The notes: generated by a model not told the origin, from the sequence alone. Counted from the first letter of the stretch, positions 1 to 7,805 are shown. The stretch: DNA of 15,707 nucleotides from DATELY01 sp035276085 (GCA_035276085.1 DATELY010000208.1:1-15707), one strand, 5' to 3'. Program-made: numbers and translations.

Positions 1-152
1 CCCACCTTGGAGCGGAGAGAGGCAGAAGAAGCGGCGACACCTCCGGCCCCCTCGCTCACCTCGGAGCGGAGAGAGGCAGAGGAAGCGGCGACACCTCCGG
101 CTCCCTCCCCTGCGGAGCGGGGGAGGGTTGGGGTGGGGGCAGATTGTGGCCA
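1..152. repeat. 54-bp tandem duplication joined to a GC-rich palindromic repeat upstream of moxR
   Basis: A unit starting GGAGCGGAGAGAGGCAGA occurs at 9-62 and again from 63; the two copies are nearly identical over about the first 45 bases. A third start (GGAGCGG at 114) runs into a G-rich arm (GGGGGAGGGTTGGGGTGGGG) ending near 152. The sequence around 101-130 (CCCTCCCC, TGCGGAGC, GGGGGAGGG) is a hairpin and matches arms of the inverted repeats at 1128-1303 and 7816-7952. The window opens with CCCACC, which could be the start of the opposite outer arm. Reading frames through this stretch give repetitive E/R/A/P-rich peptides that look artefactual, so I treat it as non-coding. Confidence 0.7.
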
Positions 153-169
153 CAACGAGAAGCGATCCG

Positions 170-1105
170 ATGAACGACGTCACGTCACCACCCACCGCCC
201 TGCTCGCCCGCACCGTTCAGCAACTCAATCGAATCATCCTCGGCAAGGAACATCGCATTCGTCTGGCGCTCGCCTGCCTGCTCGCGCGCGGCCACTTGCT
301 GATCGAAGACATCCCCGGCGTCGGCAAGACGACGCTCGCACATGCCCTCGCTCGCTCGGTCGGGCTGTCCTACAACCGCATTCAGTTCACGAGCGATCTG
401 CTGCCGGCCGATGTCATCGGCGTTTCGATCTTCGAGCGCGAGTCGGGCAGCTTTCGTTTCCACAAGGGCCCGATCTTTGCGCAGCTCGTGCTGGCCGACG
501 AAGTGAATCGAGCAACGCCCAAAGCGCAGAGTGCTTTGCTGGAAGCGATGGAAGAACAGCAGGTCACGGTGGATGGCGATACCTATCCGCTCGCCGCACC
601 CTTCTTCGTCATCGCCACACAGAACCCCGCGTACCAGATCGGCACGTTCCCACTGCCCGAGTCGCAGCTCGACCGCTTCCTCATGCGCATCGACATCGGT
701 TATCCCGATGCGCAGATGGAACGCGAACTGTTGAGTGGGCAGGATCGGCGCGATCTGCTGGCGACACTCGCCCCGACGCTGCTCCCCGCACAGCTGTTGA
801 ACCTGCAGAGGCAAGTGCCGATGGTGCACGCCGCGCCCGCATTGCTCGACTATGTGCAAGCGGTCGTGCGTTTCACACGCGAGTCGCCGTTGTTCGTGAG
901 CGGCCTGTCGCCACGAGCGGCGATTGCGCTACTCCGTGCAGCGCAGGCGTGGGCGTTGATGCTCGGACATGCGGGCGTGCTGCCTGAGGATGTGCAGGCT
1001 GTGATGGGATCCGTCGTCGGACATCGTTTGAAACCGCGTGAAGAAGGGCGGTTCAAGTCGACGGGAGAGATTGGTGAATTCGTGTTGAAGAGCGTGGCGG
1101 TGTGA
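170..1105 (+). CDS. MoxR-family AAA+ ATPase
   Basis: 311-residue MoxR-type AAA+ ATPase. These are cytoplasmic chaperone-like ATPases thought to help mature partner complexes, commonly encoded next to DUF58 and transglutaminase genes. Visible motifs are Walker A IPGVGKTT (about 48-55), Walker B LVLADE followed by VNRATPKAQSALLEAMEE (106-129), sensor 1 FFVIATQNP (145-153), an arginine-finger region LPESQLDRF (162-170) and sensor 2 GLSPRAA in the lid domain. The length is normal. An in-frame TTG at 128 lies inside the repeat; the ATG at 170 gives the usual N-terminus, though its Shine-Dalgarno (GAGAAG) is weak. The following DUF58 gene normally sits directly against moxR, but here 217 bp with an inverted repeat separate them. 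Confidence 0.93.
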   Translation: MNDVTSPPTALLARTVQQLNRIILGKEHRIRLALACLLARGHLLIEDIPGVGKTTLAHALARSVGLSYNRIQFTSDLLPADVIGVSIFERESGSFRFHKGPIFAQLVLADEVNRATPKAQSALLEAMEEQQVTVDGDTYPLAAPFFVIATQNPAYQIGTFPLPESQLDRFLMRIDIGYPDAQMERELLSGQDRRDLLATLAPTLLPAQLLNLQRQVPMVHAAPALLDYVQAVVRFTRESPLFVSGLSPRAAIALLRAAQAWALMLGHAGVLPEDVQAVMGSVVGHRLKPREEGRFKSTGEIGEFVLKSVAV

Positions 1106-1127
1106 TCACGCGCAACGCTCACACTAC

Positions 1128-1303
1128 GCGTCCCTTCCCTTGCGCAGCGGGGGAAGGACAGGATGGGGGCACTCACACCTTGGCACCCACTCCAAATCTG
1201 CCCCCACCCTGTCCCTCCGATGTGCATGGATGCACGAATGGCGCGAGCGCATGGATGCGCAGGAGCGGCCCCGCTCCGCTTCGCTCCGCAAGGGAGGGGA
1301 CGC
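1128..1303. repeat. Long imperfect inverted repeat between moxR and the DUF58 gene
   Basis: The left arm starts GCGTCCCTTCCCTTGCGCAG and continues GCGGGGGAAGGACAGGATGG. The right arm reads CCCCCACCCTGTCCCTCC, then after an insertion CGCAAGGGAGGGGACGC. The arms are reverse complements apart from a few changes and an insertion of about 60 bp (roughly 1220-1280) in the right arm. The insertion consists of three short palindromes. The same element without this insertion, but with a 24-bp one in the other arm, occurs at 7816-7952. Its position between two genes of one likely operon suggests an mRNA-processing or attenuating structure, or a mobile palindromic (MITE/REP-like) element. No transposase is present. 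Confidence 0.8.
1222..1277. repeat. Three consecutive short palindromes inserted in the repeat arm
   Basis: Three hairpins stand in a row: GTGCATGGATGCAC (1222-1235), GCGCATGGATGCGC (1247-1260) and GGAGCGGCCCCGCTCC (1262-1277). Each has a perfect 6-7 bp stem and a 2-nt centre. The first two share the core GCATGGATGC, so they look like diverged copies of one unit. They interrupt the right arm of the 1128-1303 inverted repeat. Confidence 0.75.
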
Positions 1304-1322
1304 AGCGATCGACTGCAGTGCC

Positions 1323-2294
1323 ATGTTCCGCCGCCTGAGCGCCAACCTTCACGGCCGCATCCGCACCTGGGCCGCGCGTCGCCACGGCATCTCCTCCGAT
1401 CCCTTCACCATTCCCGGTCGACGCATCTACATCCTCCCGACGGGCCTCGGCGTTGCGTTCGCGATCATGGTGTTCGCGATGTTTCTCGGCGCGATGAACT
1501 ACGCCAACAATCTCGCACTGGCCTTGAGTTTCCTGCTCGGCGCGCTGGGCCTGGTCGCGATGCATCACTGCCAGCGCAATCTGGCCGGAGTGCGTCTGCG
1601 CATCGCGGACAGCGATTCGGTATTCGCGGGAGAGACCGCTCGTTTTCATCTGGCGATCGAAAATCCCGCAACCGTCGCTCGCTACGCGATCACGGCGGCA
1701 AACGATCACAGTGAATCGGCGCACGTGAACGTTTCGCCGGACGGCCGCGCCGTCGTCGAGCTCGAAGTTCCCAGCCAGCGCAGGGGCTGGTTGCCGCTGG
1801 ATCTGTTCCAGGTCAGCACACGCCATCCATTCGGCCTGTTTCGCGCGTGGACCTACGTGCAGCTGCCGGCTCAGTGCGTCATCTATCCTCGCCTGGCTCC
1901 GGCGGGTCGTGCACCGCCCGTGCATGAAACGGATATCGGCGGCGTGCAAAACACCCGACTGGGTGACGAGGACTTCGTTGGTCTGCGGGATTTTCACGCC
2001 GGCGACTCGCCTCGTCGCATCGCGTGGAAAGCGTACGCGCGCTCCGAAACGCTGGCGGTCAAGCAGTACGCCGGTTCAGCCGTGCGCTCTCACAGCTTCG
2101 ACTGGAACGCGCTCGACGGCCTCGACACGGAAGCGCGCTTGTCGCAACTCGCACGGTGGATCGAGGACGCACATGCTGCGGGCCACGCTTACAGCTTGCG
2201 CCTGCCCAATGAACGGCTCGCGACGAACATCGGCGTCGCGCATCGTGAGCAGTGTCTGCGCGCGCTGGCATTGTTCCCACAGGGCCTGACTTGA
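1323..2294 (+). CDS. DUF58-domain membrane protein
   Basis: 323-residue DUF58 protein. Two hydrophobic segments (about 37-57 and 61-81) precede a soluble region. The DUF58 signature is clear at 218-240: FVGLRDFHAGDSPRR followed by IAWKAYAR, then the usual LAVKQY. Members have a von Willebrand A-like fold and are co-encoded with MoxR ATPases. The biochemical role is not established; an envelope function with the neighbouring transglutaminase is inferred. An open frame extends upstream into the inverted repeat, but the ATG at 1323 is the first that gives the usual basic N-terminus. No good Shine-Dalgarno precedes it. The stop TGA overlaps the next gene's ATG (TGATG), indicating translational coupling. 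Confidence 0.88.
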   Translation: MFRRLSANLHGRIRTWAARRHGISSDPFTIPGRRIYILPTGLGVAFAIMVFAMFLGAMNYANNLALALSFLLGALGLVAMHHCQRNLAGVRLRIADSDSVFAGETARFHLAIENPATVARYAITAANDHSESAHVNVSPDGRAVVELEVPSQRRGWLPLDLFQVSTRHPFGLFRAWTYVQLPAQCVIYPRLAPAGRAPPVHETDIGGVQNTRLGDEDFVGLRDFHAGDSPRRIAWKAYARSETLAVKQYAGSAVRSHSFDWNALDGLDTEARLSQLARWIEDAHAAGHAYSLRLPNERLATNIGVAHREQCLRALALFPQGLT

Positions 2295-4255
2295 TGCGCG
2301 ACGTACGCACCATTCCAAGAGAAGCACGGCGGCTGTCGTGGGTACTGCTCGCGGTCGCGGCAGCGCTCCTGCCCCATGTGATGCAGGTGCCTCTCTGGCT
2401 CATCGCCCTGGTCGTCGCCGGCGGCGCATGGCGATTGACCGTCGAGCTGCGCGGCTGGCAACTGCCGCGTCGCTGGTTGCGCACGATCATTGCTGTGCTT
2501 GCCGTGCTGCTCGTGTTGCTGACGTACCGCACCTTGAATGGCCTGGAAGCGGGCACGACGTTGCTCGTCGTGATGGCGGGCGTGAAGCTCCTCGAGACCC
2601 GCACGGTCCGCGATCTCACCGTGTTGTTGTTCCTGTCCTATTTCCTGTTGTTCGCAGGCTTCCTCTACAACCAATCGCTGGTGCAATTGCCGTACATGCT
2701 GTTCGCAGCGTGGCTACTCACCGCCACGCTGCTGCGAATTCACGCAGCGGAAGCGACGTTGCGAGTGAAAGACGCGTTGTGGATGACGGGCAGGATGTTG
2801 CTGCAAGCGCTGCCGGTCGCCGCCCTGATGTTCGTGTTCTTCCCGCGTCTGCCGGGTCAGTTCTGGGCCGTGCCATCGCGCGAATCGGCACGCACGGGCT
2901 TGAGCGATGAGATGACTCCCGGCGATGTCTCCGAGCTCACGATGTCGGGTGCGATCGCCTTTCGAGTGCGATTCGAAGGCAACGCTCCGCCACCGCGGGA
3001 ACGCTACTGGCGCGGCCCCGTGCTGCACGAGTTCGACGGCCGCACGTGGCGCCGCTTGCGCGGCCGCTTCTATCCGCAACAACCGACCGAACCGGCGGGA
3101 CCACGCTACACGTATCGCGTGACACTCGAGCCGCACCAGCAACGCTGGCTCTTTGCCCTGGATACGCCGACCGACTGGCCTGCGGGACGTGCCTTCAAGA
3201 CCTTCGATTTCCAACTCGTCACGGCAGAGCCGGTCGCCTCGCCGACTTCGTACACCTTGCAGTCGCATACGCTCTATCAGGTGCCGGGCCGGCTGCCGGC
3301 GAGCATTCAACATCTCGACACGCTGCTGTTCACCCACCGCAATCCACGCGCGCGCACACTCGCGTTGGACCTGCGCCGCAGCAGCGGCAGCGATGTCGCT
3401 TACATTCAAGCGCTGTTACAGAAGTTCAGACAGGAAGAGTTCTACTACACACTGCAACCACCCACGCTCGCGAGCGACTCCGTCGATGACTTCCTGTTCA
3501 ACACCAAACGCGGCTTCTGCGAGCACTTCGCCTCCGCGTTCACGATGATGATGCGCGCCGCCGGCATTCCCGCGCGCGTGGTCACGGGTTACCAAGGCGG
3601 CGAATTCAACCCGATCGGCAACTACTTCATCGTGCGTCAATCCGACGCTCACGCCTGGTCCGAGGTGTGGCTCGCCAACCAGGGGTGGGTGCGAGTCGAT
3701 CCCACGGCAGCCATTGCACCCGAGCGCATCGAACGTGGCCTGGATTTCGCGATGGACGAAAGCGAGCCGGTGCCCGGCCGGCTGCTCCGTCGCAGCGAGC
3801 TGCTCGTGCAACTACGCAATGCGTGGGATGCGGTGAATACCTTCTGGAACGATCGCATCGTCGAATACGACGCCGATCAACAGCGCTCGCTCCTGCGCTA
3901 CTTCGGCTTCGACCCCGGCGACTGGCGCACGATCGGCTTGACGCTCGTATTCCTCGTCATGGGCTTCCTTGCCGCCTTGGCCGGCTATCTCGGGTGGCGG
4001 TATGGGTATCGCCGCAGCGATCCGGTCGCACGCCTGTACGAACAGGTGTGCCGCCGGCTGGCGCAGCATTCGATACCACGTAAATCTTACGAAGGTCCGC
4101 GTGACTATCTCGAGCGCGTCGCACAAGCGCGGCCGGATCTCGCGCGTCAAGTCCAAGCCTTCGCCGCCACCTACCTCGCGCTTCAGTACGGACCGCCCGA
4201 TCGCGCACCGCGTTTGCAGACTTTGCGAGCAGCGGCGCGCGCGATTCATCCGTGA
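2294..4255 (+). CDS. tgpA: TgpA-type membrane transglutaminase (DUF3488 / transglutaminase core / DUF4129)
   Basis: 653-residue inner-membrane protein with the architecture of Pseudomonas TgpA. Residues about 12-185 contain several hydrophobic segments (DUF3488). A periplasmic transglutaminase-like domain carries the Cys-His-Asp triad: C409 in RGFCEHFASAF, H453 in SDAHAWSEVW and D469 in WVRVDPTAA. One further membrane segment lies at about 547-568, and a cytoplasmic DUF4129-like tail at 575-635 includes SYEGPRDYLERV. The family acts on envelope proteins or peptidoglycan-linked peptides; in P. aeruginosa TgpA has been reported as essential. All catalytic residues are present. The start ATG overlaps the DUF58 stop by one base, so the two are co-translated. 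Confidence 0.92.
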   Translation: MRDVRTIPREARRLSWVLLAVAAALLPHVMQVPLWLIALVVAGGAWRLTVELRGWQLPRRWLRTIIAVLAVLLVLLTYRTLNGLEAGTTLLVVMAGVKLLETRTVRDLTVLLFLSYFLLFAGFLYNQSLVQLPYMLFAAWLLTATLLRIHAAEATLRVKDALWMTGRMLLQALPVAALMFVFFPRLPGQFWAVPSRESARTGLSDEMTPGDVSELTMSGAIAFRVRFEGNAPPPRERYWRGPVLHEFDGRTWRRLRGRFYPQQPTEPAGPRYTYRVTLEPHQQRWLFALDTPTDWPAGRAFKTFDFQLVTAEPVASPTSYTLQSHTLYQVPGRLPASIQHLDTLLFTHRNPRARTLALDLRRSSGSDVAYIQALLQKFRQEEFYYTLQPPTLASDSVDDFLFNTKRGFCEHFASAFTMMMRAAGIPARVVTGYQGGEFNPIGNYFIVRQSDAHAWSEVWLANQGWVRVDPTAAIAPERIERGLDFAMDESEPVPGRLLRRSELLVQLRNAWDAVNTFWNDRIVEYDADQQRSLLRYFGFDPGDWRTIGLTLVFLVMGFLAALAGYLGWRYGYRRSDPVARLYEQVCRRLAQHSIPRKSYEGPRDYLERVAQARPDLARQVQAFAATYLALQYGPPDRAPRLQTLRAAARAIHP

Positions 4256-4288
4256 CCCGGTGTCCGTTCGGGCATTCTCTGTCTCTCG

Positions 4289-4312
4289 AGGCCGCTCTAT
4301 CATCAGCGGCCT
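4289..4312 (+). other. Hairpin upstream of the exported-protein gene
   Basis: AGGCCGCT (4289-4296) and AGCGGCCT (4305-4312) form a perfect 8-bp stem with an 8-nt loop. No T-run follows. It sits between the tgpA stop and the Shine-Dalgarno (GGGGGA, about 4319) of the next gene. It could end the upstream operon weakly or lie in the next gene's leader. Confidence 0.4.
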
Positions 4313-4330
4313 TCCAACGGGGGATCTTCC

Positions 4331-5407
4331 ATGGGCCGTCGAACCAACATCAACGCCGCGATTTCCGTTCTCTCCTTCACCCTCGTCACCGCTGCGCACG
4401 CGGACATCACCATCGAGGAACGCATCAGCCTGCAAGGCGCCGGCGTCATGAGCATGGCCAACATGAATGGCAGCACGCGGACCGCGATCTCCGGCAAGAA
4501 CGCGCGCACGGAAAGCGAGCTGCAGATGCAGTCGCGCCTGGTGCGCATGTTTGCGCGCGACAACGCCACCGCGGAGATCGTCCGCTTGAACGAAGACACG
4601 GTGTACGAGCTCGACGTCAAGAAGAAGAGCTACACCGAGACTTCGCTCGCACAGCGTCGCGCACAACTCGAGAAGGCGCTGGAGCAGCAACGTCAGGCGC
4701 AGGCGCAGCAGCAGCAGCAAACGAGCTCGGGCGTCGACGAGTCGCAATGCGAATGGCTGCCGCCCAAGGTGGACGTCATTCGCACGGGAGAGAAGAACAC
4801 GTTTGCCGGCTTCGATGCCGAGCGCGTCACGGTCAGCGCCGTGCAGTCATGCAAGGTCAAGAACAGCGATCAGATCTGCGACTTCGGACTGGCGCTCGAT
4901 CAGTGGGTCGCGCCGCAGTTCGAAGGCGACAACGAGGCGATGGCGTACTACCGTGCGTACGCCGAGAAGATGGGCATGAACGCGGGCGCCTCCCGCGATT
5001 TCTCCGAACGTGCCGAAGCAATGTTCGGGCGCTACAAGGACATGTGGAAGGACGTCGCCGCGAAGATGCGCGACATCAAGGGCTATCCGGTGAAGTCCTC
5101 GTTCGGCTTCGGCATGGGCGGCCCGCAGTGCCAGGACGCGAAGCAGGCGCAAGCCAACCAGAGCCAACCCACCTCCGGGATGGGCGGCATCACCGGCCAG
5201 ATCGGCGGCGCGATCGGCGGGCTCTTCGGCAAGAAGAAGAAAGAGAACGCACCGGCTGAGCAAGCCGCCGCGCCGACGACGCTGCCGAATGGCTTGATTC
5301 CCCTCATGACCCTGACGAGCGAGCTCGTCTCCGTCTCGCACGCAGCCGTGAGCCCGCAGACGTTCGAAGTGCCGGCGGATTTCAAGAAGGGCGAGACGAA
5401 GGAGTAG
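4331..5407 (+). CDS. Exported protein of unknown function, DUF4412-like N-terminal part
   Basis: 358 residues. The N-terminus is a signal peptide with likely cleavage AHA|D after residue 24, so the product should be periplasmic. Residues 25-105 show short alternating strands (ISGKNARTES, then VRLNEDTVYELDVKKKSY) like DUF4412-type proteins; this resemblance is from memory and tentative. A Gln-rich stretch (119-130) follows, then a region with cysteines at 140, 174, 183 and 267 that could form two disulfides. Residues 283-299 are a glycine-zipper-like stretch (GMGGITGQIGGAIGG), then KKKK, a form that could insert in or bind membrane. ATG 4331 has a G-rich ribosome site about 8 nt upstream. It lies 75 bp after tgpA, perhaps in the same transcript. 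Function unknown. Confidence 0.82.
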   Translation: MGRRTNINAAISVLSFTLVTAAHADITIEERISLQGAGVMSMANMNGSTRTAISGKNARTESELQMQSRLVRMFARDNATAEIVRLNEDTVYELDVKKKSYTETSLAQRRAQLEKALEQQRQAQAQQQQQTSSGVDESQCEWLPPKVDVIRTGEKNTFAGFDAERVTVSAVQSCKVKNSDQICDFGLALDQWVAPQFEGDNEAMAYYRAYAEKMGMNAGASRDFSERAEAMFGRYKDMWKDVAAKMRDIKGYPVKSSFGFGMGGPQCQDAKQAQANQSQPTSGMGGITGQIGGAIGGLFGKKKKENAPAEQAAAPTTLPNGLIPLMTLTSELVSVSHAAVSPQTFEVPADFKKGETKE

Positions 5408-5470
5408 CTGGCTGGCCGGCTGGCCAGAAGGTTCTGCGCTGCTTCTGGCCAGCCGACCAGCAAGCCAGCT
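5406..5470. repeat. Large hairpin spanning the stop of the exported-protein gene
   Basis: CGGCTGGCCAGAAG (5417-5430) pairs perfectly over 14 bp with CTTCTGGCCAGCCG (5442-5455), around an 11-nt loop. Outside it, after one mismatch, CTGG (5412-5415) pairs with CCAG (5457-5460). After a 4-nt bulge, AGCTGG (5406-5411) pairs with CCAGCT (5465-5470). The TAG stop codon lies at the foot of the stem. There is no T-run, so it is not a classic Rho-independent terminator; 3'-end protection, transcription attenuation or a dispersed REP-like element are possible roles. Confidence 0.8.
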
Positions 5471-5484
5471 AGCCGCGTAACGCC

Positions 5485-5979
5485 ATGCCCCTCTTCATCC
5501 TCATGGGCGTGTCGGGATCGGGTAAATCCACGATCGGGCGGTGTGTATCCGAGAAGCTGAAGCTGCCGTTCGTCGAGGGTGACGACTTTCATCCGGCGGC
5601 AAACGTGCAGAAGATGGCCAGTGGCACACCGCTCGACGATGGCGACCGGATCGCGTGGATCGATGCGCTTGACGCTGCGCTCAATCGGCGGCCCGAGCCG
5701 AACCTCATCGTTGCATGCTCCGCCTTGACGCAGTTCGTGCGTGGTAAGATCCGCGCGCAATCCAACCGGCCCGTCGTGTTCCTACATCTCACGGCGGACC
5801 CAACCCTCATTGCGCAGCGGCTGCACACTCGCGGCCAACACTTCATGAAGCCGGGAATGTTGCCGAGTCAATTGGCGACGCTACAGCGTCCTGAGAGCGC
5901 AATCGCGATCGATACCACCCCTGGTATCGATGAAGTCTGCCGCACCGTGTGCATGGAGGTGCGCGCGCGACTGACATAA
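5485..5979 (+). CDS. gntK: Gluconate kinase (gluconokinase)
   Basis: 164-residue cytoplasmic P-loop kinase that phosphorylates D-gluconate to 6-phosphogluconate with ATP, feeding the pentose phosphate or Entner-Doudoroff routes. Features typical of GntK/IdnK are Walker A GVSGSGKST (8-16), the substrate-site motif EGDDFHPAANVQKMASGTPL (31-50), then DDGDR, VACSAL (76-81), and the lid segment RGQHFMKPGMLPSQLATLQ (116-134). The length is normal. No gluconate permease, GntR regulator, edd or eda gene is near. A decayed 6-phosphogluconate dehydrogenase gene lies at 13151-13379. The deaD start is only 14 nt downstream, so the two may be co-transcribed. The upstream side is the large hairpin. Confidence 0.92.
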   Translation: MPLFILMGVSGSGKSTIGRCVSEKLKLPFVEGDDFHPAANVQKMASGTPLDDGDRIAWIDALDAALNRRPEPNLIVACSALTQFVRGKIRAQSNRPVVFLHLTADPTLIAQRLHTRGQHFMKPGMLPSQLATLQRPESAIAIDTTPGIDEVCRTVCMEVRARLT

Positions 5980-5993
5980 TTGGAGCTTGTACT

Positions 5994-7805
5994 GTGACCA
6001 CCCCGGCCGACGAAGTGACTTCTTTTCGCGCGCTCGCTCTCAGCGAGCCCTTGTTGCAGGCCTTGAGCGAAGTGGGCTACGAGTCGCCTTCGCCGATTCA
6101 GGCGGCGACGATCCCGCATCTGCTCAGCGGCCGGGACGTGCTCGGTCAGGCCCAAACCGGCACCGGGAAAACCGCCGCGTTCGCCTTGCCCGTCCTTTCG
6201 CAGATCGACCTCGCAGACCGGTCGCCGCAGGCGTTGGTGCTCGTGCCGACGCGCGAGCTGGCGATCCAGGTCGCCGAAGCGTTCCAACGCTATGCCGCAC
6301 ACCTGCCGGGCTTTCACGTGCTGCCCATCTATGGCGGCCAGAGTTACCAGCCGCAGCTGCAGAGCCTGCGCCGCGGCGTGCATGTCGTGGTCGGCACGCC
6401 CGGTCGCATCATGGATCATATGAAACGCGAGACGCTGGGCCTCGCATCGTTGCGCCATCTGGTCCTGGACGAAGCGGACGAGATGTTGCGCATGGGCTTC
6501 ATCGACGATGTCGAATGGATCCTGGAGCAGACCCCCACCACGCGCCGCATGGCGCTGTTCTCGGCGACGATGCCGCCGGCGGTGCGGCGCATTGCCCAGC
6601 GACATCTGAAAAGCCCCGCGGAAGTCACGATCAAGAGCAAGACGACGACTGCCGCCAACATCCGCCAGCGGTACTGGCTGGTCAGTGGCGTGCACAAGCT
6701 CGATGCGCTCACACGCATCCTCGAAGCCGAGCGCTTCGAGGGGATGCTCGTGTTCACGCGCACGAAACAGGCCACGACCGAGTTGGCGGAGCGATTGGAA
6801 GCGCGCGGGTTCGCCGCCGAGGCATTGAATGGCGACATCCCGCAGGCACAACGCGAACGCACCGTGACTCGATTGAAAACCGGCCAGGTCGATATCGTCG
6901 TCGCAACCGACGTGGCTGCACGCGGTCTCGACGTCGAGCGCATCAGCCACGTCGTGAACTACGACATCCCCTACGATTCCGAATCGTATGTGCACCGCAT
7001 CGGCCGCACCGGGCGTGCGGGTCGCAGTGGCGAGGCCATCGTGTTCGTCGCACCGCGTGAACGTCACATGCTGCGCATCATCGAGCGCGCCACGCGGCAA
7101 CCGATCGAGCCGATGGAGTTGCCGACCATTGCCGATGTGAACGAACAGCGCCTCGCGCGTTTCAACGATCGCATCACGGCCGCCCTGGGTACCGGCGACA
7201 CCGCACGCTTCCTCAGTGTGATCGAGCGCTACGAGCAGGAGCACAACGTTCCCGTCCTGGAGATCGCCGCCGCACTGGCGGCCCTTGCGCAAGGCAAGAC
7301 GCCGCTGTTCCTCGAAGACGCGGCACCACGCGCCGAAGCTGTTGCGAAAGCGCGTGAACCCGAGCGCAAGCCGCGAACAGCTGATCGCGAGCGGCGCGAC
7401 GATGCAGCCCATAGCCGCAAGCACGAGCGCTCGGAACCGCCGCCGCGAGCGCGATCACAGACGAAGGAGACGCCACACGCGAAGCGTTCGCCACCTGCCA
7501 ATGTTGCGATGGAAACCTATCGACTCGAAGTCGGCCACGTCCACGGCGTGAAGCCGGGCAACATCGTGGGCGCCATCGCGAATGAAGCAGGACTCGAAGG
7601 CCAGCACATCGGCCGCGTCGACATCCGCGACGACCATAGCTTCGTGGATCTGCCCGAAGGCATGCCGAAGGAAATCTTTCGCGAGTTGCGCAAGGCGCGC
7701 GTGGCGGGCCAGCAGCTGCAGATCAGCAAGGCGCGGAAGACGCATAGCCCGAAGCCGGTGCTGGAGCGGCAGAAGGATGGAGGCAAGCGCGGTTCGCGGC
7801 GTTGA
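5994..7805 (+). CDS. deaD: DEAD-box ATP-dependent RNA helicase, DeaD/CsdA type
   Basis: 603 residues with all DEAD-box motifs in order: Q motif SPSPIQ (31-36), motif I AQTGTGKT (53-60), Ia PTRELA (85-90), TPGR (135-138), motif II DEAD (159-162), SAT (190-192), VATDVAARGLD (303-313) and HRIGRTGRAG (334-343). A basic, disordered linker (about 445-505) leads to a C-terminal DbpA/CsdA RNA-binding domain, METYRLEVGHVHGVKPGN then IVGAIANEAGL (506-534). The family unwinds structured RNA in ribosome assembly, mRNA decay and cold adaptation. The start is GTG: GGAG at 5982-5985 lies 8 nt upstream, whereas the longer open frame overlaps gntK. The length is close to E. coli DeaD (about 629). Confidence 0.93.
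   Translation: MTTPADEVTSFRALALSEPLLQALSEVGYESPSPIQAATIPHLLSGRDVLGQAQTGTGKTAAFALPVLSQIDLADRSPQALVLVPTRELAIQVAEAFQRYAAHLPGFHVLPIYGGQSYQPQLQSLRRGVHVVVGTPGRIMDHMKRETLGLASLRHLVLDEADEMLRMGFIDDVEWILEQTPTTRRMALFSATMPPAVRRIAQRHLKSPAEVTIKSKTTTAANIRQRYWLVSGVHKLDALTRILEAERFEGMLVFTRTKQATTELAERLEARGFAAEALNGDIPQAQRERTVTRLKTGQVDIVVATDVAARGLDVERISHVVNYDIPYDSESYVHRIGRTGRAGRSGEAIVFVAPRERHMLRIIERATRQPIEPMELPTIADVNEQRLARFNDRITAALGTGDTARFLSVIERYEQEHNVPVLEIAAALAALAQGKTPLFLEDAAPRAEAVAKAREPERKPRTADRERRDDAAHSRKHERSEPPPRARSQTKETPHAKRSPPANVAMETYRLEVGHVHGVKPGNIVGAIANEAGLEGQHIGRVDIRDDHSFVDLPEGMPKEIFRELRKARVAGQQLQISKARKTHSPKPVLERQKDGGKRGSRR

Noticed and set aside
1..152. CRISPR-like repeats
   Set aside because: There are only two adjacent copies of 54 bp with no spacers and no cas genes; this is a tandem duplication.
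4289..4312. Rho-independent terminator of the tgpA operon
   Set aside because: The stem is perfect but short, lacks a T-run and lies just before the next gene's ribosome site; kept only as a hairpin.
5868..7424. Long open frame on the minus strand opposite deaD
   Set aside because: It is fully antisense to a gene with all DEAD-box motifs. Its translation is rich in His, Arg and Gln without any domain pattern, as expected from antisense frames in GC-rich DNA.
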